Of a stretch of DNA of 64,000 bases, positions 36,319 to 45,405 are shown one piece after another. Source of the stretch: Pontibacter oryzae (lineage in GTDB: Bacteria; Bacteroidota; Bacteroidia; Cytophagales; Hymenobacteraceae). Within the stretch, counting starts at the first letter, position 1; each line of letters starts with the position of its first letter. The DNA lies in NCBI RefSeq assembly GCF_003576375.1, contig NZ_QWGE01000002.1:124001-188000 (forward strand), read 5' to 3'. Made by a program: the position numbers and the translations under genes. The notes under the pieces are model-generated. The model did no database searches, was not told where the DNA came from, and saw only the letters and a program-made list of their open reading frames with translations.

Positions 36319-36488
36319 GAAGTATAGGGTTTGGCAACAGCTCAAAGTTAACCCTTTAGCTGCTTGTCTATGATACATGTTCTGCTATAGATGTTTAACC
36401 AGAAACCAAATATACCCTATACTTTACATAGGTCTTAACAACCGATGCATTATCTGTGAAATTATAAACTGAATGTCGAGATGTGCTT

Positions 36489-36839
36489 TTAGTGTTTGCC
36501 GTAGAAAGTTGATATATCAAAGTATACTTTCTTATTTATGCCGACTTCGGTTATAATCTCAAGCAGATCATAGGGCTTTTTATTATGAAATAGCAGCGAT
36601 TGTTCTACCATTTGCCCGCCCGGATAATGTGTACGCAGCCATTGGTATTCTTCCGCCACCGATGCTACTTTTATTGCTGATTCAAAAGAAGAACCAGCTT
36701 CATAGCTCTCCATGTCTGCAGAAGATGCTGGTTTATTGGCTGCCAATGCAGCGTTAGGTGTAGATTCTTGTGCTGTGGTATTAGTGGAACTTGAAACAGG
36801 CTTCGTAGTGCTGCATGAGGCGCAAAGCAGAAGCGTCAA
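36489..36839 (-). CDS. small putative lipoprotein with a TTG start
   Basis: A 116-residue protein starting TTG at 36839 (in-frame stop TAG three codons upstream, no ATG available). The N-terminus MTLLLCASCSTTK resembles a lipobox (Cys9) followed by a Ser/Thr/Ala-rich linker to about residue 45. The usual basic n-region of a signal peptide is missing. The rest (EYQWLRTHYPGGQMVEQ ... YDLLEIITEVGINKKVYFDIS) resembles short Bacteroidota proteins of unknown role. It begins six bases after the DUF6438 gene stop and is probably coupled to it. A sequencing or evolutionary loss of the true start is possible. Confidence 0.6.
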   Translation of the reverse strand: MTLLLCASCSTTKPVSSSTNTTAQESTPNAALAANKPASSADMESYEAGSSFESAIKVASVAEEYQWLRTHYPGGQMVEQSLLFHNKKPYDLLEIITEVGINKKVYFDISTFYGKH

Positions 36840-36845
36840 AACAAA

Positions 36846-37340
36846 CTAACGGTTTTTTTCCGTTGCCAGCCGTGCCACTTCTCCCTCTAAGTAAGTCACG
36901 AATTGCTGCAATGCATCAGGGCCGCCGCGCTGATGTTTCACCCTTTTTGCTTCCATGCCATTCTGATAAAAAGTGAAGTAGGATGATGGCAGGTCGGTGT
37001 AAGGGGAGAGATAGCTATCGTCCAGGGAAGTATACTTCAAGTCTTTAAGCTGCTTCTGCAACGTATGAAGTTGCTGCCCGGAGAGGTAAAAGGTAGCCGT
37101 GTCCTGTAAGGGAGCATAGCGCAAGCCTTCGTAATACACTTTCCCATTGCTGTAAAAGGTGGCGTTATACGCTGGGCAAGTACCGTAGCAAGGGGTTTTC
37201 TGGAACATTAAAATCGGAATTGCCTCTGTTCGCTCAACGCCTGCCATAGAAGGAGACACACTTTTGCACGCAAGCAGCCATATACAACTAACCACGAGTG
37301 GTAAATACGCTATTTTATACTTAGAGAGGCATGTTTTCAT
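36846..37340 (-). CDS. DUF6438 domain lipoprotein
   Basis: The 164-residue protein has a lipoprotein signal peptide (KYKIAYLPLVVSCIWLLAC, lipobox Cys25). The DUF6438 signature PCYGTCPAYNATFYSNGKVYYEG is followed by a domain ending LQQFVTYLEGEVARL. Function is unknown; family members are common exported proteins in Bacteroidota. It is first of a two-gene unit with the lipoprotein at 36489. Confidence 0.85.
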   Translation of the reverse strand: MKTCLSKYKIAYLPLVVSCIWLLACKSVSPSMAGVERTEAIPILMFQKTPCYGTCPAYNATFYSNGKVYYEGLRYAPLQDTATFYLSGQQLHTLQKQLKDLKYTSLDDSYLSPYTDLPSSYFTFYQNGMEAKRVKHQRGGPDALQQFVTYLEGEVARLATEKNR

Positions 37341-37414
37341 ACTTGCTGTGCCGGTTAGTCTACTCTACGGAATTTCCCGTTTTCAAAAACATAGGCTTCA
37401 GGCGAGCACATCGT

Positions 37415-37945
37415 TCACTGAGCATAGTTGCGTGTGGAGTCGGGTGGGTTTATGATCAATAGGCGGCTTTTGGTGTTGAAGGTTGCGCCCATGCGGCTTT
37501 CGATCTTATCAAGTACTTTGCCGGTTTCCCGATCTATAACATAGTGCTGCTGGCAGTTTGTGCCACAGCTAATGCTTACAACTGTATACTTACCGGCAAA
37601 ATTTACGCCTTCCTTCATGCCTTTTTGGAGCATGCTTCGATGCGTAGGTGCATCCGAATGGCTGCTCTCATCCAATGGAGCAAGTTTGCCGCGGTACATG
37701 GTGCCTACACCATAATCACCGCTGTGCATATACTGTTCAGTGGTAATACGGTAACGGTCGTAGAGTTTTCTGTTGGTCGTGTCGGTGTACGGTAATGTCA
37801 AGGAGTCGCGGGATAATTTTTCGCTTAGCTCAGGGTGCGTGCTGGCTATATCATTTTCCTGCCGGGCACTTTCCTGGCAAGCGCTTATGGCTAAGGGTAA
37901 AACAAGCCAGAGTATATTTCGTCGGTTCTTTATCTTGTTAATCAT
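37415..37945 (-). CDS. putative lipoprotein of unknown function
   Basis: The protein is 176 residues from the ATG at 37945, chosen because MINKIKNRRNILWLVLPLAISAC is a good lipoprotein signal (lipobox Cys23); the frame continues 12 codons further upstream. The mature part contains GVNFAGKYTVVSISCGTNCQQHYVIDRETGKVLD, a conserved segment with two cysteines found in uncharacterised bacterial exported proteins. It is likely anchored in the outer or inner membrane. No catalytic role can be assigned. Confidence 0.75.
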   Translation of the reverse strand: MINKIKNRRNILWLVLPLAISACQESARQENDIASTHPELSEKLSRDSLTLPYTDTTNRKLYDRYRITTEQYMHSGDYGVGTMYRGKLAPLDESSHSDAPTHRSMLQKGMKEGVNFAGKYTVVSISCGTNCQQHYVIDRETGKVLDKIESRMGATFNTKSRLLIINPPDSTRNYAQ

Positions 37946-37982
37946 ATATAGTATATACGATAATTTGAGAGTGTCAGACATA

Positions 37983-38017
37983 AAAAAAGCCTTTCCTGTT
38001 ACAGAAAGGCTTTTTTT
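37983..38017. terminator. yidC terminator
   Basis: GCCTTTC (37989-37995) pairs with GAAAGGC (38004-38010), flanked by A and T tracts so that it can work in both directions. It ends the pyrG-yidC unit on the minus strand. Confidence 0.88.
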
Positions 38018-38038
38018 ATATTTTACAAGAAGTTGAGT

Positions 38039-39868
38039 TTATTTCTTGGCTTTGCGCTTTTGCTGCTGTTGTTCAGAAGCTTGGCGCATGGCTTCCTGCA
38101 TACGCTCGGTAAACGATGGGCCGCCTTTTTTCTTCTTCTCTTTTATCTTGTGCTTGTTGTCCTCCAGTTTGGCTCTTACCTTTTTCTCATCCACAAACTT
38201 TCGGATGGCAGCCTGCTGGCCGAAGGTTACAAGGTTCGAAACAAAGTAGTAAAAGCTAAGACCTGCAGGGAAGGAGTTCAGTACGAACATGAAGATCACA
38301 GGCATCAGGTAGCTGTAGAACTTCATCGGGCCCTGCATCGAAGAGTTTATCTGGTTGTTAGACCACGTATAAAGTATGGTTGATGCCGTCATCAGCAAGG
38401 TAAACATACTTACGTGATCGCCATAAAACGGAATCGTGAACGGCAGCTTCGCAAATACATCGTAGGTAGAAAGGTCCGTAGCCCAAAGGAAAGCTTCCTG
38501 GCGCAGCTCAATCGAGTTCGGGAAGAAGTTGAACATCGCGAACAGGATTGGCATCTGCAGCAGCATTGGCAAGCAGCCACTCAGTGGGCTCACGCCCATT
38601 TCCTGGTACAGCTTCATGGTTTCCATCTGCGTTTTCTGCATGTCGCCGTCGTTGCGCTCCTTAATGGCATCAATCTCAGGCTTAAGCACCTTCATTTTCG
38701 CCATCGATACATACGACTTGTATGTAAGCGGGAAAAGGATGGTTTTGATGTATAGCACAAGCAACAGGATGATAATACCGTAGCTGCTGAAGTAATTCTC
38801 AAGGAAGTCGAAGGCAGGGATAATAACCCACTTGTTCACGTAAGAGAAAATACCCCAGCCCAGGTATAAGTTGTCCTCGAAATCGTTGCCGATCTTGGTA
38901 AGGATGTTGTAGTCGTTGGGGCCAAAGTAGAACATGAACTCGCCGTTCCCGCTCACAAGGTCCTTAGTTGGGATGTAGATCTCTGAAGCCAACGTTTTCA
39001 CAACGGTTGAATCGGCCAGGTCTACAGTGCTCACCATTTTGGCGCCAGCGAACTCGTTACCGGCAATGATACCCGCCGTAAAAAAGTTTTGCTTGTTAGC
39101 GATCCATTTAAGCGGTTGCGTTACGGTTGCCTGCTCCTCATCATCAGAAATGCTCAGGTCGTCAAACCCTTCTTCTAAGGTATAGAAATTGATAGTAGAT
39201 TTGGCTCTGTTTTGCTTCAGGTCGCGCTCTAGTTGCTTCAGGCGGTCGTTCCAGGTAAAGGTAACTGTGTTGCCAGCAATTTGCTGCTCCAGCCCTTTAA
39301 AATCCAGCTTATAGCCCATCAGGAAGTTCTCATCATACAACGTATACACTTGGCTGATGGAGCGTCCGTTGCCTAAATCGGCACGGAAAGAAATCGTTTT
39401 GCCCGACTTGCCGTCTGCGGATACCTCCTTAACTTCTGAAGGGGTAAAGTATAAATCCGACAGTTTTACCTTTTTGCCTTCTTTGCTGGCGAAGGCGATG
39501 TCGGTTTCGCTGCTTTCGCTGTCGAATAATGTCAGAGGGTTGCCTTGATACGTCTTATAGTTTTTCAGCAAAACTTCCTCAACCTGTCCGCCTTTTGTGT
39601 TAAAGGTAACGCGGATGTTCTGGTTTTCGAGGGTGGCAGTGCTTGCCTCGCCGGTTGCGGCAGCGCCAAAAGCACCCAGAGCCGTAGCTCTGCGGGCCTG
39701 CGCCAGCGAGTCGTCCTCAGCAACTACAGTTGGCTGCACTTGCTCTATCTTGGCTGTTTCCTGAATTGCATTCTGCTGCACGCTTTCGTCCGGACTTGAG
39801 AAGAAGAACGAGTACGCAAGTAGCAGTACGGCAATCAATCCAAAGCCAATTGCTTGATTTCTATCCAT
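38039..39868 (-). CDS. yidC: membrane protein insertase YidC
   Basis: The 609-residue protein has an N-terminal membrane segment (MDRNQAIGFGLIAVLLLAYSFFF), a large periplasmic domain (about 75-350), then the Oxa1-type core: YGIIILLLVLYIKTILFPLTYKSYVSMAKMK, the coiled cytoplasmic loop, MGVSPLSGCLPMLLQMPILFAMFNFF, and later membrane helices, ending in a very basic C-tail (about residues 560-609). It inserts proteins into the inner membrane with or without SecYEG. It is downstream of pyrG by 30 bases. Confidence 0.97.
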   Translation of the reverse strand: MDRNQAIGFGLIAVLLLAYSFFFSSPDESVQQNAIQETAKIEQVQPTVVAEDDSLAQARRATALGAFGAAATGEASTATLENQNIRVTFNTKGGQVEEVLLKNYKTYQGNPLTLFDSESSETDIAFASKEGKKVKLSDLYFTPSEVKEVSADGKSGKTISFRADLGNGRSISQVYTLYDENFLMGYKLDFKGLEQQIAGNTVTFTWNDRLKQLERDLKQNRAKSTINFYTLEEGFDDLSISDDEEQATVTQPLKWIANKQNFFTAGIIAGNEFAGAKMVSTVDLADSTVVKTLASEIYIPTKDLVSGNGEFMFYFGPNDYNILTKIGNDFEDNLYLGWGIFSYVNKWVIIPAFDFLENYFSSYGIIILLLVLYIKTILFPLTYKSYVSMAKMKVLKPEIDAIKERNDGDMQKTQMETMKLYQEMGVSPLSGCLPMLLQMPILFAMFNFFPNSIELRQEAFLWATDLSTYDVFAKLPFTIPFYGDHVSMFTLLMTASTILYTWSNNQINSSMQGPMKFYSYLMPVIFMFVLNSFPAGLSFYYFVSNLVTFGQQAAIRKFVDEKKVRAKLEDNKHKIKEKKKKGGPSFTERMQEAMRQASEQQQQKRKAKK

Positions 39869-39898
39869 TTAATTTTTTTGAATTGTGTTGTATTGTGC

Positions 39899-41512
39899 TT
39901 ATTTAGATTTAGCAAAATTAATAGCCGCCTTCACGAATTTAACGAAAAGCGGGTGCGGGTTGAGCACGGTGCTCTTAAGTTCGGGGTGATACTGCGCCGC
40001 TACAAACCAAGGGTGGTCCTGAAGCTCAATAATTTCCACCAAACCAGTGTCAGGGTTTATGCCTGTAGCGTGCATGCCAGCTTCTTCAAAAGCCTGTAAG
40101 TACTTGTTATTGAACTCATAGCGGTGGCGATGACGCTCAGAAATCTTAGACTTCCCGTAAATAGAATAAGCCTTTGAACCCTTTTTTAGTTCACAAGTAT
40201 AAGCACCAAGGCGCATAGTACCGCCCATTTGCTTAATTTGTTTTTGGTCCTCCATCATATCTATCACTGGGTGAGGAGTTTCAGCGTCAATCTCGGTAGA
40301 GGCGGCTCCTTGCAGACCAAGTACGTTGCGCGCAAACTCCACAGCGGCGCATTGCATACCCAAGCAAATGCCCATAAACGGAATGTTATTTTCGCGCACA
40401 AACTTAATGGCTTCCAGCTTGCCCTTGAAGCCGCGCTCCCCAAAACCAGGGGCCACCAACACGCCATCCATTTGCTGCAGCATGCTTGCCACGTTCTCAT
40501 CGGTAATGTTCTCCGACTGGAACCACTTAATGTTTACCTTGCACTCGTTGGCAGAGCCTGCGTGTACAAATGATTCAATAATAGATTTGTATGCATCCGG
40601 AAGCTCCACATACTTACCAACCAGTGCGATATTTACCTCAGAGGTTGGGTTTTTCAGTTTGCCTAAAAACTCTTTCCAAGTGTCCAGGTTTGGCTCCGCC
40701 TTGTGCGTTAGCTTCAGTTTTGAGATAACACGCTCATCAAGTTTTTCTTTGCGCATGAGCAAAGGCACATCATAGATTGTCTCTGCGTCGATAGACTCTA
40801 TAACAGAGTTTTGTTTCACGTTGCAGAACAACGCAATCTTGCGGCGCAGCTCAGAGGGAATCGGGTGTTCGGAACGGCAAACCAGAATGTCTGGCTGAAC
40901 GCCGGCCTCTGAAAGGTCGCGTACAGAGTGCTGTGTTGGTTTTGTTTTGAGCTCTCCCGCAGCTTTAAGGTATGGCACCAGTGTGAGATGGATCACGCAA
41001 GTTTCGTTTACACCAAGCTCCCAGCGTAACTGGCGCACTGCCTCAATGAATGGCAGTGATTCAATGTCGCCTACGCAGCCGCCAATTTCAGTGATAACAA
41101 TGTCATACTCACCGCTTTCTCCGAGCAGCAGCATGCGCCGCTTAATTTCGTCGGTGATATGCGGAACTACCTGCACGGTTTTGCCTAGGTAGGCGCCCTC
41201 ACGCTCCTGCATGATCACATTATAATAAATGCGGCCAGTGGTTACGTTGTTCGCCTGCGAGGTTGACACATTAAGGAAGCGCTCGTAGTGGCCCAGGTCC
41301 AAGTCGGTTTCAGCACCGTCTTCCGTTACATAGCATTCGCCGTGCTCGTATGGGTTCAGCGTACCTGGGTCGATGTTAATATAGGGGTCGAATTTCTGGA
41401 TGGTTACAGAGTAGCCTCTTGCCTGAAGCAGTTTTGCAAGAGATGCGGAAATGATGCCTTTCCCGAGAGAAGATGTTACGCCGCCTGTAACAAATATATA
41501 TTTCGTTGCCAT
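39899..41512 (-). CDS. pyrG: CTP synthase
   Basis: The 537-residue protein has the synthetase domain ([65 protein letters not shown]) and a class I glutamine amidotransferase domain ([26 protein letters not shown] with the nucleophilic Cys, and a late HPE). It makes CTP from UTP, glutamine and ATP. A TACCTTTG -7-like box lies on the minus strand at 41538-41545, about 26 bases upstream of the ATG. It is followed by yidC. Confidence 0.98.
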   Translation of the reverse strand: MATKYIFVTGGVTSSLGKGIISASLAKLLQARGYSVTIQKFDPYINIDPGTLNPYEHGECYVTEDGAETDLDLGHYERFLNVSTSQANNVTTGRIYYNVIMQEREGAYLGKTVQVVPHITDEIKRRMLLLGESGEYDIVITEIGGCVGDIESLPFIEAVRQLRWELGVNETCVIHLTLVPYLKAAGELKTKPTQHSVRDLSEAGVQPDILVCRSEHPIPSELRRKIALFCNVKQNSVIESIDAETIYDVPLLMRKEKLDERVISKLKLTHKAEPNLDTWKEFLGKLKNPTSEVNIALVGKYVELPDAYKSIIESFVHAGSANECKVNIKWFQSENITDENVASMLQQMDGVLVAPGFGERGFKGKLEAIKFVRENNIPFMGICLGMQCAAVEFARNVLGLQGAASTEIDAETPHPVIDMMEDQKQIKQMGGTMRLGAYTCELKKGSKAYSIYGKSKISERHRHRYEFNNKYLQAFEEAGMHATGINPDTGLVEIIELQDHPWFVAAQYHPELKSTVLNPHPLFVKFVKAAINFAKSK

Positions 41513-41734
41513 AAGTTAGGTTAAGTCTTATGGACTGCAAAGGTACTGGATTTATTAGAACTACCTGACATTTTAAGAAGAGATATGTCGGGGTCATATG
41601 GATATCTTTCTTAAAAAGAAAGCAATTTGATCGAAAATGCCGCTTTCTCAGGAAGTATAAATATGCATTTGCGCCAATCTGGCACAGCCGTGCGCTTTGG
41701 CTTTTTGTTTGCTTTTAGTGTAGCTTTACATGTG

Positions 41735-41758
41735 GCCAGCCGCCATATTTTGGCTGGC
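41735..41758. other. short hairpin upstream of hslV
   Basis: GCCAGCC (41735-41741) pairs with GGCTGGC (41752-41758) around a ten-base loop. It is 35 bases before the hslV ATG and lacks a strong T tract, so it may be a leader structure rather than a terminator. Confidence 0.45.
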
Positions 41759-41793
41759 TGTTTAAGTATAAATTCACTTTAGAATCTATCAAA

Positions 41794-42336
41794 ATGGTTA
41801 AAATAAGGTCTACCACGGTATGTGGCATTTACCACAACGGCGAAGTGGCACTTGGTGCAGACGGGCAAGCGACGATGGACAAGCATATCGCGAAAAGCAA
41901 TGTGAAAAAGATCCGCAAGTTGCTTGATGGCAAGATTGTTACAGGTTTTGCCGGCTCTACCGCAGATGCCTTTACACTACTTGAGCGCTTTGAGGAAAAG
42001 CTGAACGCATACCAAAGCAATATGAAACGTGCAGCCATAGAACTGGCGAAAGACTGGCGAAAAGACCAGTACCTGCGCAAGCTGGAAGCCATGATGGTAG
42101 TTGCCAATAAAGACGAGCTTCTGATCATCTCTGGAACAGGGGATGTGCTGGAGCCCGACAACCAGATTGCTGCCATCGGTTCAGGAAGTATGTATGCACA
42201 CGCTGCCGCTTTGGCACTAAAGAAACATGCTCCACATTTATCCGCAGAGGAAATGGTGCGCGAAGCCCTAACCATTGCCGCTGATATTTGCATTTATACC
42301 AACCATAACCTGATCATCGAGAAGCCGGCGTCCTAA
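41794..42336 (+). CDS. hslV: HslV ATP-dependent protease peptidase subunit
   Basis: The 180-residue protein has the proteasome-like fold signature TTVCGIYHNGEVALGADGQATM, GKIVTGFAGSTADAFTL and AAIGSGSMYAHAAALAL. The catalytic threonine is Thr7, after a six-residue leader MVKIRS that must be removed, as in other Bacteroidota HslV proteins. It assembles as a double hexamer and works with the HslU unfoldase. hslU is not adjacent, unlike in Proteobacteria. Confidence 0.95.
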   Translation: MVKIRSTTVCGIYHNGEVALGADGQATMDKHIAKSNVKKIRKLLDGKIVTGFAGSTADAFTLLERFEEKLNAYQSNMKRAAIELAKDWRKDQYLRKLEAMMVVANKDELLIISGTGDVLEPDNQIAAIGSGSMYAHAAALALKKHAPHLSAEEMVREALTIAADICIYTNHNLIIEKPAS

Positions 42337-42423
42337 GTATAAGTTGTCTCGTTGAACAGATTGATAGAAAGTAGTTTATGGCGTATAGTCTGGCTGGGTA
42401 AGATTAACCTTATCCTTGCAATC

Positions 42424-42448
42424 AACGAATAACGGGAAACGAATAACG
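42424..42448. repeat. 11-bp direct repeat
   Basis: AACGAATAACG occurs at 42424-42434 and again at 42438-42448, separated by three bases, in the hslV to deoxyhypusine-synthase-like gap. No function is evident. Confidence 0.6.
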
Positions 42449-42511
42449 AAAATGTCTTAACTTGCCGCGCGTTAGCCCTATTTGGCTAAGTATGGCTTTA
42501 AGCTACAAACT

Positions 42512-43483
42512 ATGAACGTATCAGAATTCCTTAAGAAACACTACAAACACTTCAATGCAGCATCTGTGATAGACGCTGCCGAAGGCTATAAGGCACACCT
42601 GAATAATGGTGGCAAAATGATGATCACGCTGGCAGGGGCTATGTCTACGGCTGAGCTGGGTATAATTCTGGCTGAGATGATCCGTCAGGATAAGGTTCAT
42701 GCCATTTCTTGTACAGGCGCCAACCTGGAAGAAGATATCTTTAACCTGGTAGCGCACGATTTTTATGAGCGCGTACCGCATTACCGCGAGCTTTCTGCTG
42801 CCGATGAAGAGGAGTTGCTTAGCCGTCACCTGAACCGCGTAACTGATACGTGCATTCCGGAAGAGGAGGCGATGCGCCGCTTGGAGCATGTGGTACTTAA
42901 ATACTGGGAGAAAGCCGATAAGGCCGGAGAAGCATACTTCCCACACGAGTTCTTCTACCAGATGTTGCTGAGCGGAGATTTGGAGGAATATTACCAGATA
43001 GACCCAAAAAACAGCTGGATGTTAGAAGCTGCCAAGAAGAACCTTCCGATCATCTGCCCAGGCTGGGAAGACTCTACCTTGGGTAATATCTTTGCAGGCC
43101 ACGTTATTAGCGGCGACATCAAGAATGTGCATACTGTAAAGACCGGAATCCAGTACATGATTGAGCTGGCTGAGTTCTATACCGAAACGGCAACAGATGA
43201 ATCGACGATCGGCTTCTTCCAGATTGGTGGCGGTATAGCCGGCGATTTCCCGATTTGCGTGGTACCGATGCTGCACCAGGATTTACAGCGCACAGGCGTT
43301 CCGCTTTGGGGATATTTCTGCCAGATCTCTGACTCTACTACCAGCTACGGCTCATACTCGGGCGCTGTGCCAAACGAGAAAATAACATGGGGCAAGCTGG
43401 GCAAGGATACGCCAAAGTATGTTATCGAGTCTGATGCCACCATTGTGGCACCGCTTATTTTCGCGATGGTGCTGGATATGTAA
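42512..43483 (+). CDS. deoxyhypusine synthase-like protein
   Basis: The protein is 323 residues from the ATG at 42512 (an in-frame TTG ten codons earlier is unlikely). It has the DHS-family pattern: MITLAGAMSTAELGIILAEMI, ISCTGANLEEDIFNLVAH, IICPGWEDSTLGNIFAG, FQIGGGIAGDFPICVV, and SYGSYSGAVPNEKITWGKL. The WGK lysine that forms the imine intermediate in human DHS is kept, but the KHH segment after GGG is replaced by GDF. Bacteria lack eIF5A, so the reaction is probably polyamine-related, for example homospermidine synthesis from spermidine/putrescine. That is inference from related enzymes. Confidence 0.85.
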   Translation: MNVSEFLKKHYKHFNAASVIDAAEGYKAHLNNGGKMMITLAGAMSTAELGIILAEMIRQDKVHAISCTGANLEEDIFNLVAHDFYERVPHYRELSAADEEELLSRHLNRVTDTCIPEEEAMRRLEHVVLKYWEKADKAGEAYFPHEFFYQMLLSGDLEEYYQIDPKNSWMLEAAKKNLPIICPGWEDSTLGNIFAGHVISGDIKNVHTVKTGIQYMIELAEFYTETATDESTIGFFQIGGGIAGDFPICVVPMLHQDLQRTGVPLWGYFCQISDSTTSYGSYSGAVPNEKITWGKLGKDTPKYVIESDATIVAPLIFAMVLDM

Positions 43484-43514
43484 TTGTTTAAAAGTTAACA
43501 TATCTCTATATTTG
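43484..43514 (+). promoter_or_regulatory. Bacteroidota-type promoter of the outer-membrane protein gene
   Basis: TTG (43484-43486) and TATATTTG (43507-43514) are 20 bases apart, matching the TTG/TAnnTTTG pattern. The element starts immediately after the stop codon of the preceding gene and abuts the terminator hairpin at 43516, so transcription from it would begin at or inside that hairpin. Confidence 0.75.
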
Positions 43515-43515
43515 A

Positions 43516-43545
43516 AGGCTGCTATAATACATAGCAGCCTTTTTT
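43516..43545 (+). terminator. terminator of the deoxyhypusine synthase-like gene
   Basis: AGGCTGCTAT (43516-43525) pairs perfectly with ATAGCAGCCT (43531-43540) around AATAC, followed by T residues. Confidence 0.9.
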
Positions 43546-43563
43546 ATTGCCTCACAACACAAC

Positions 43564-44820
43564 ATGAAAACAACTTTACTGGCAGCTTTTTGCCTCTTTT
43601 CGCTTAGCGCAGCCGCGCAGTCCGGATTTAAAAACGGCTATTACACCTCAACCGCCGGCGACACCGTGCAAACCCAGATCCAGGATGAGGACTGGATCAA
43701 AAACCCCGATAAGATCTCCATTACACAGCAGGGCAACACGCTTTCCTTGTCTCAAAGCCAGATGTCAGGCTTCGGGATAACGCAGGGCGATGTTTACCGC
43801 AAATTCGCCGTTAATATCGACACCTCGCCGGTTAGCCTAAATACGATGGAGCTAAACCAACCTGCCGTTATTGTGCGCGATACCGTTATGCTGCGCTTGT
43901 TGGTTAGTGGCACAGCCAACCTGTACGAGTTGCGCGATAAGGAAGGCAAGCTTCATTATTACATCCAGAAAGGAGAGGAGGAGCCCGCGGAGTTGATGTT
44001 CCGTAAAATAAAAACCGAGGTGAACGGCAAAAAAGTGATTGCTACGCTCGAGCCATACAAGGGGCTACTACAGGTATACCTGTCTGATTGCGGCATAACC
44101 GAGCGCATGATAAACGGCACTTCGTTTAAAGCCGAGTCGTTTGCCAGCGTGATAAATGCCTATAACACCTGCAAAGAGCCCGCTAAGCAGGAGTACATGG
44201 CTAAGGAGGAAAAGGTGCGCTGGTACTTTGGGGCAACAGCCGGGTATGGCCTTGCCAGTTATACTATCTACAACAAAGGCATGTATGATGAGCTTGCCGG
44301 CTCGGAGTTCTCGAGTCTTAACCCAAACGCTGCCGTGCTTGTAAACATGGTGCTGCCGAGGGGGCACGGCCGCTGGGGCATTTCTTCGGAGCTTGGGTAC
44401 AAGAGGTATAAAATGAGCGGATCCTATGCCGAGTTTAAATCTTCGAGCTCATCCTCAGAATATCAAACGGAATTTAACCTGCAGTATGCCGCTTTTAACA
44501 CACAGGTGGTGTATACTTTTAAGGGAAACAGCTGGCTAAGGCCATTTGTAAGCGCGGGCCTGGCGCTGAACATGCTAGTGGCGGATAACAGCTTGCAGAC
44601 ATCCACCAGAAGGCAATATGGCGTTGAGCGGAGCTATGAAAACCCGCCGCTGGCAGAAATGCGCAAACTGGAACAATCGCTGCTGCTGGGAGGAGGGGTA
44701 AACTATAGCAAACTTATACTTTCGGCAAGGTATGAACGCGGCAACGGTTTCTCGCCATACAACGGGCTTAAGGTTGTGAAAACGGCCACCACCATGCAGC
44801 TTGCGTATTTGTTTAATTGA
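43564..44820 (+). CDS. predicted outer-membrane beta-barrel protein
   Basis: The 418-residue protein has a signal peptide (MKTTLLAAFCLFSLSAAAQ), an N-terminal periplasmic region of about 200 residues (NGYYTSTAGDTVQTQIQ..., including a single Cys in LSDCGITERM), and a C-terminal half of alternating strands (YFGATAGYGLASYTIY, WGISSELGYKRYKMSG, WLRPFVSAGLALNMLV, LLLGGGVNYSKLILSARYE) ending in aromatic-Asn (AYLFN), as in small porin-like barrels. The domain order resembles Bacteroidota outer-membrane beta-barrel proteins of unknown function. Its own promoter lies just upstream. Confidence 0.78.
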   Translation: MKTTLLAAFCLFSLSAAAQSGFKNGYYTSTAGDTVQTQIQDEDWIKNPDKISITQQGNTLSLSQSQMSGFGITQGDVYRKFAVNIDTSPVSLNTMELNQPAVIVRDTVMLRLLVSGTANLYELRDKEGKLHYYIQKGEEEPAELMFRKIKTEVNGKKVIATLEPYKGLLQVYLSDCGITERMINGTSFKAESFASVINAYNTCKEPAKQEYMAKEEKVRWYFGATAGYGLASYTIYNKGMYDELAGSEFSSLNPNAAVLVNMVLPRGHGRWGISSELGYKRYKMSGSYAEFKSSSSSSEYQTEFNLQYAAFNTQVVYTFKGNSWLRPFVSAGLALNMLVADNSLQTSTRRQYGVERSYENPPLAEMRKLEQSLLLGGGVNYSKLILSARYERGNGFSPYNGLKVVKTATTMQLAYLFN

Positions 44821-44853
44821 TCAGTAAAAGGAATAAAATAAGTACGGCTCTAC

Positions 44854-45405
44854 TCAATAGATCAGTTCGCGCCTCCCAAAACGGAATTCCTCGTCTTTAA
44901 GAAAGAACTCACCGCATTTTTGAAGGATGGTCAGGTTGTCCAGGGTTATCTCCCAATTAAAGTTAAAGTTGCACAGGAAAGCTAATACAGGGCCAAGCAT
45001 TTCAGGGGTAGTATCGCCGAGAGCCAGGGAAATATGGGGTAACCAAAGGTTTTGGTTATAGTACACACCCATTTCGGTGCTCATTTCTGATATTTCGCGA
45101 TGTAGGCGGCTATGTACTTGGTTTAGGGCGGGCGTTCGGAGAACGGGAATGTATACTACAGGGTTCTCGCCGGGAAAAATGCCGAGCCCCGTGGTTCTAA
45201 CGTTAAAACTCTCCAGGTCCATGCAAGTTTGCTCTAAATACTGCTTGAGTTCTTCATTGTCCGGAACTTCAGCGGTAAGCAGCGTCAAATGAGGGTAGGG
45301 AGTCATCTTAACACCATTCAGCCCAAATTTCTTCTCCAGGTGCTCTGTCAGTTCTGACACACGTTCTGAGGATTTTTTGTCTAAAAGCGAGGCGATCGCG
45401 ATCAT
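44854..45405 (-). CDS. 2'-5' RNA ligase / 2H phosphoesterase family protein
   Basis: The protein is 183 residues from the ATG at 45405 (AGAGAG precedes it; a TTG eight codons upstream is less likely). It carries the two HxT/SxL motifs of 2H phosphoesterases, HLTLLTAEV and HISLALGDT. Family members act on 2'-5' linked RNA or cyclic phosphates. The substrate is unknown and the protein is not in an operon. Confidence 0.82.
   Translation of the reverse strand: MIAIASLLDKKSSERVSELTEHLEKKFGLNGVKMTPYPHLTLLTAEVPDNEELKQYLEQTCMDLESFNVRTTGLGIFPGENPVVYIPVLRTPALNQVHSRLHREISEMSTEMGVYYNQNLWLPHISLALGDTTPEMLGPVLAFLCNFNFNWEITLDNLTILQKCGEFFLKDEEFRFGRRELIY

Noticed and set aside
42482-42511. Upstream TTG start for the deoxyhypusine synthase-like gene
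   Set aside because: The ten extra codons do not resemble the family N-terminus and the ATG at 42512 fits better.
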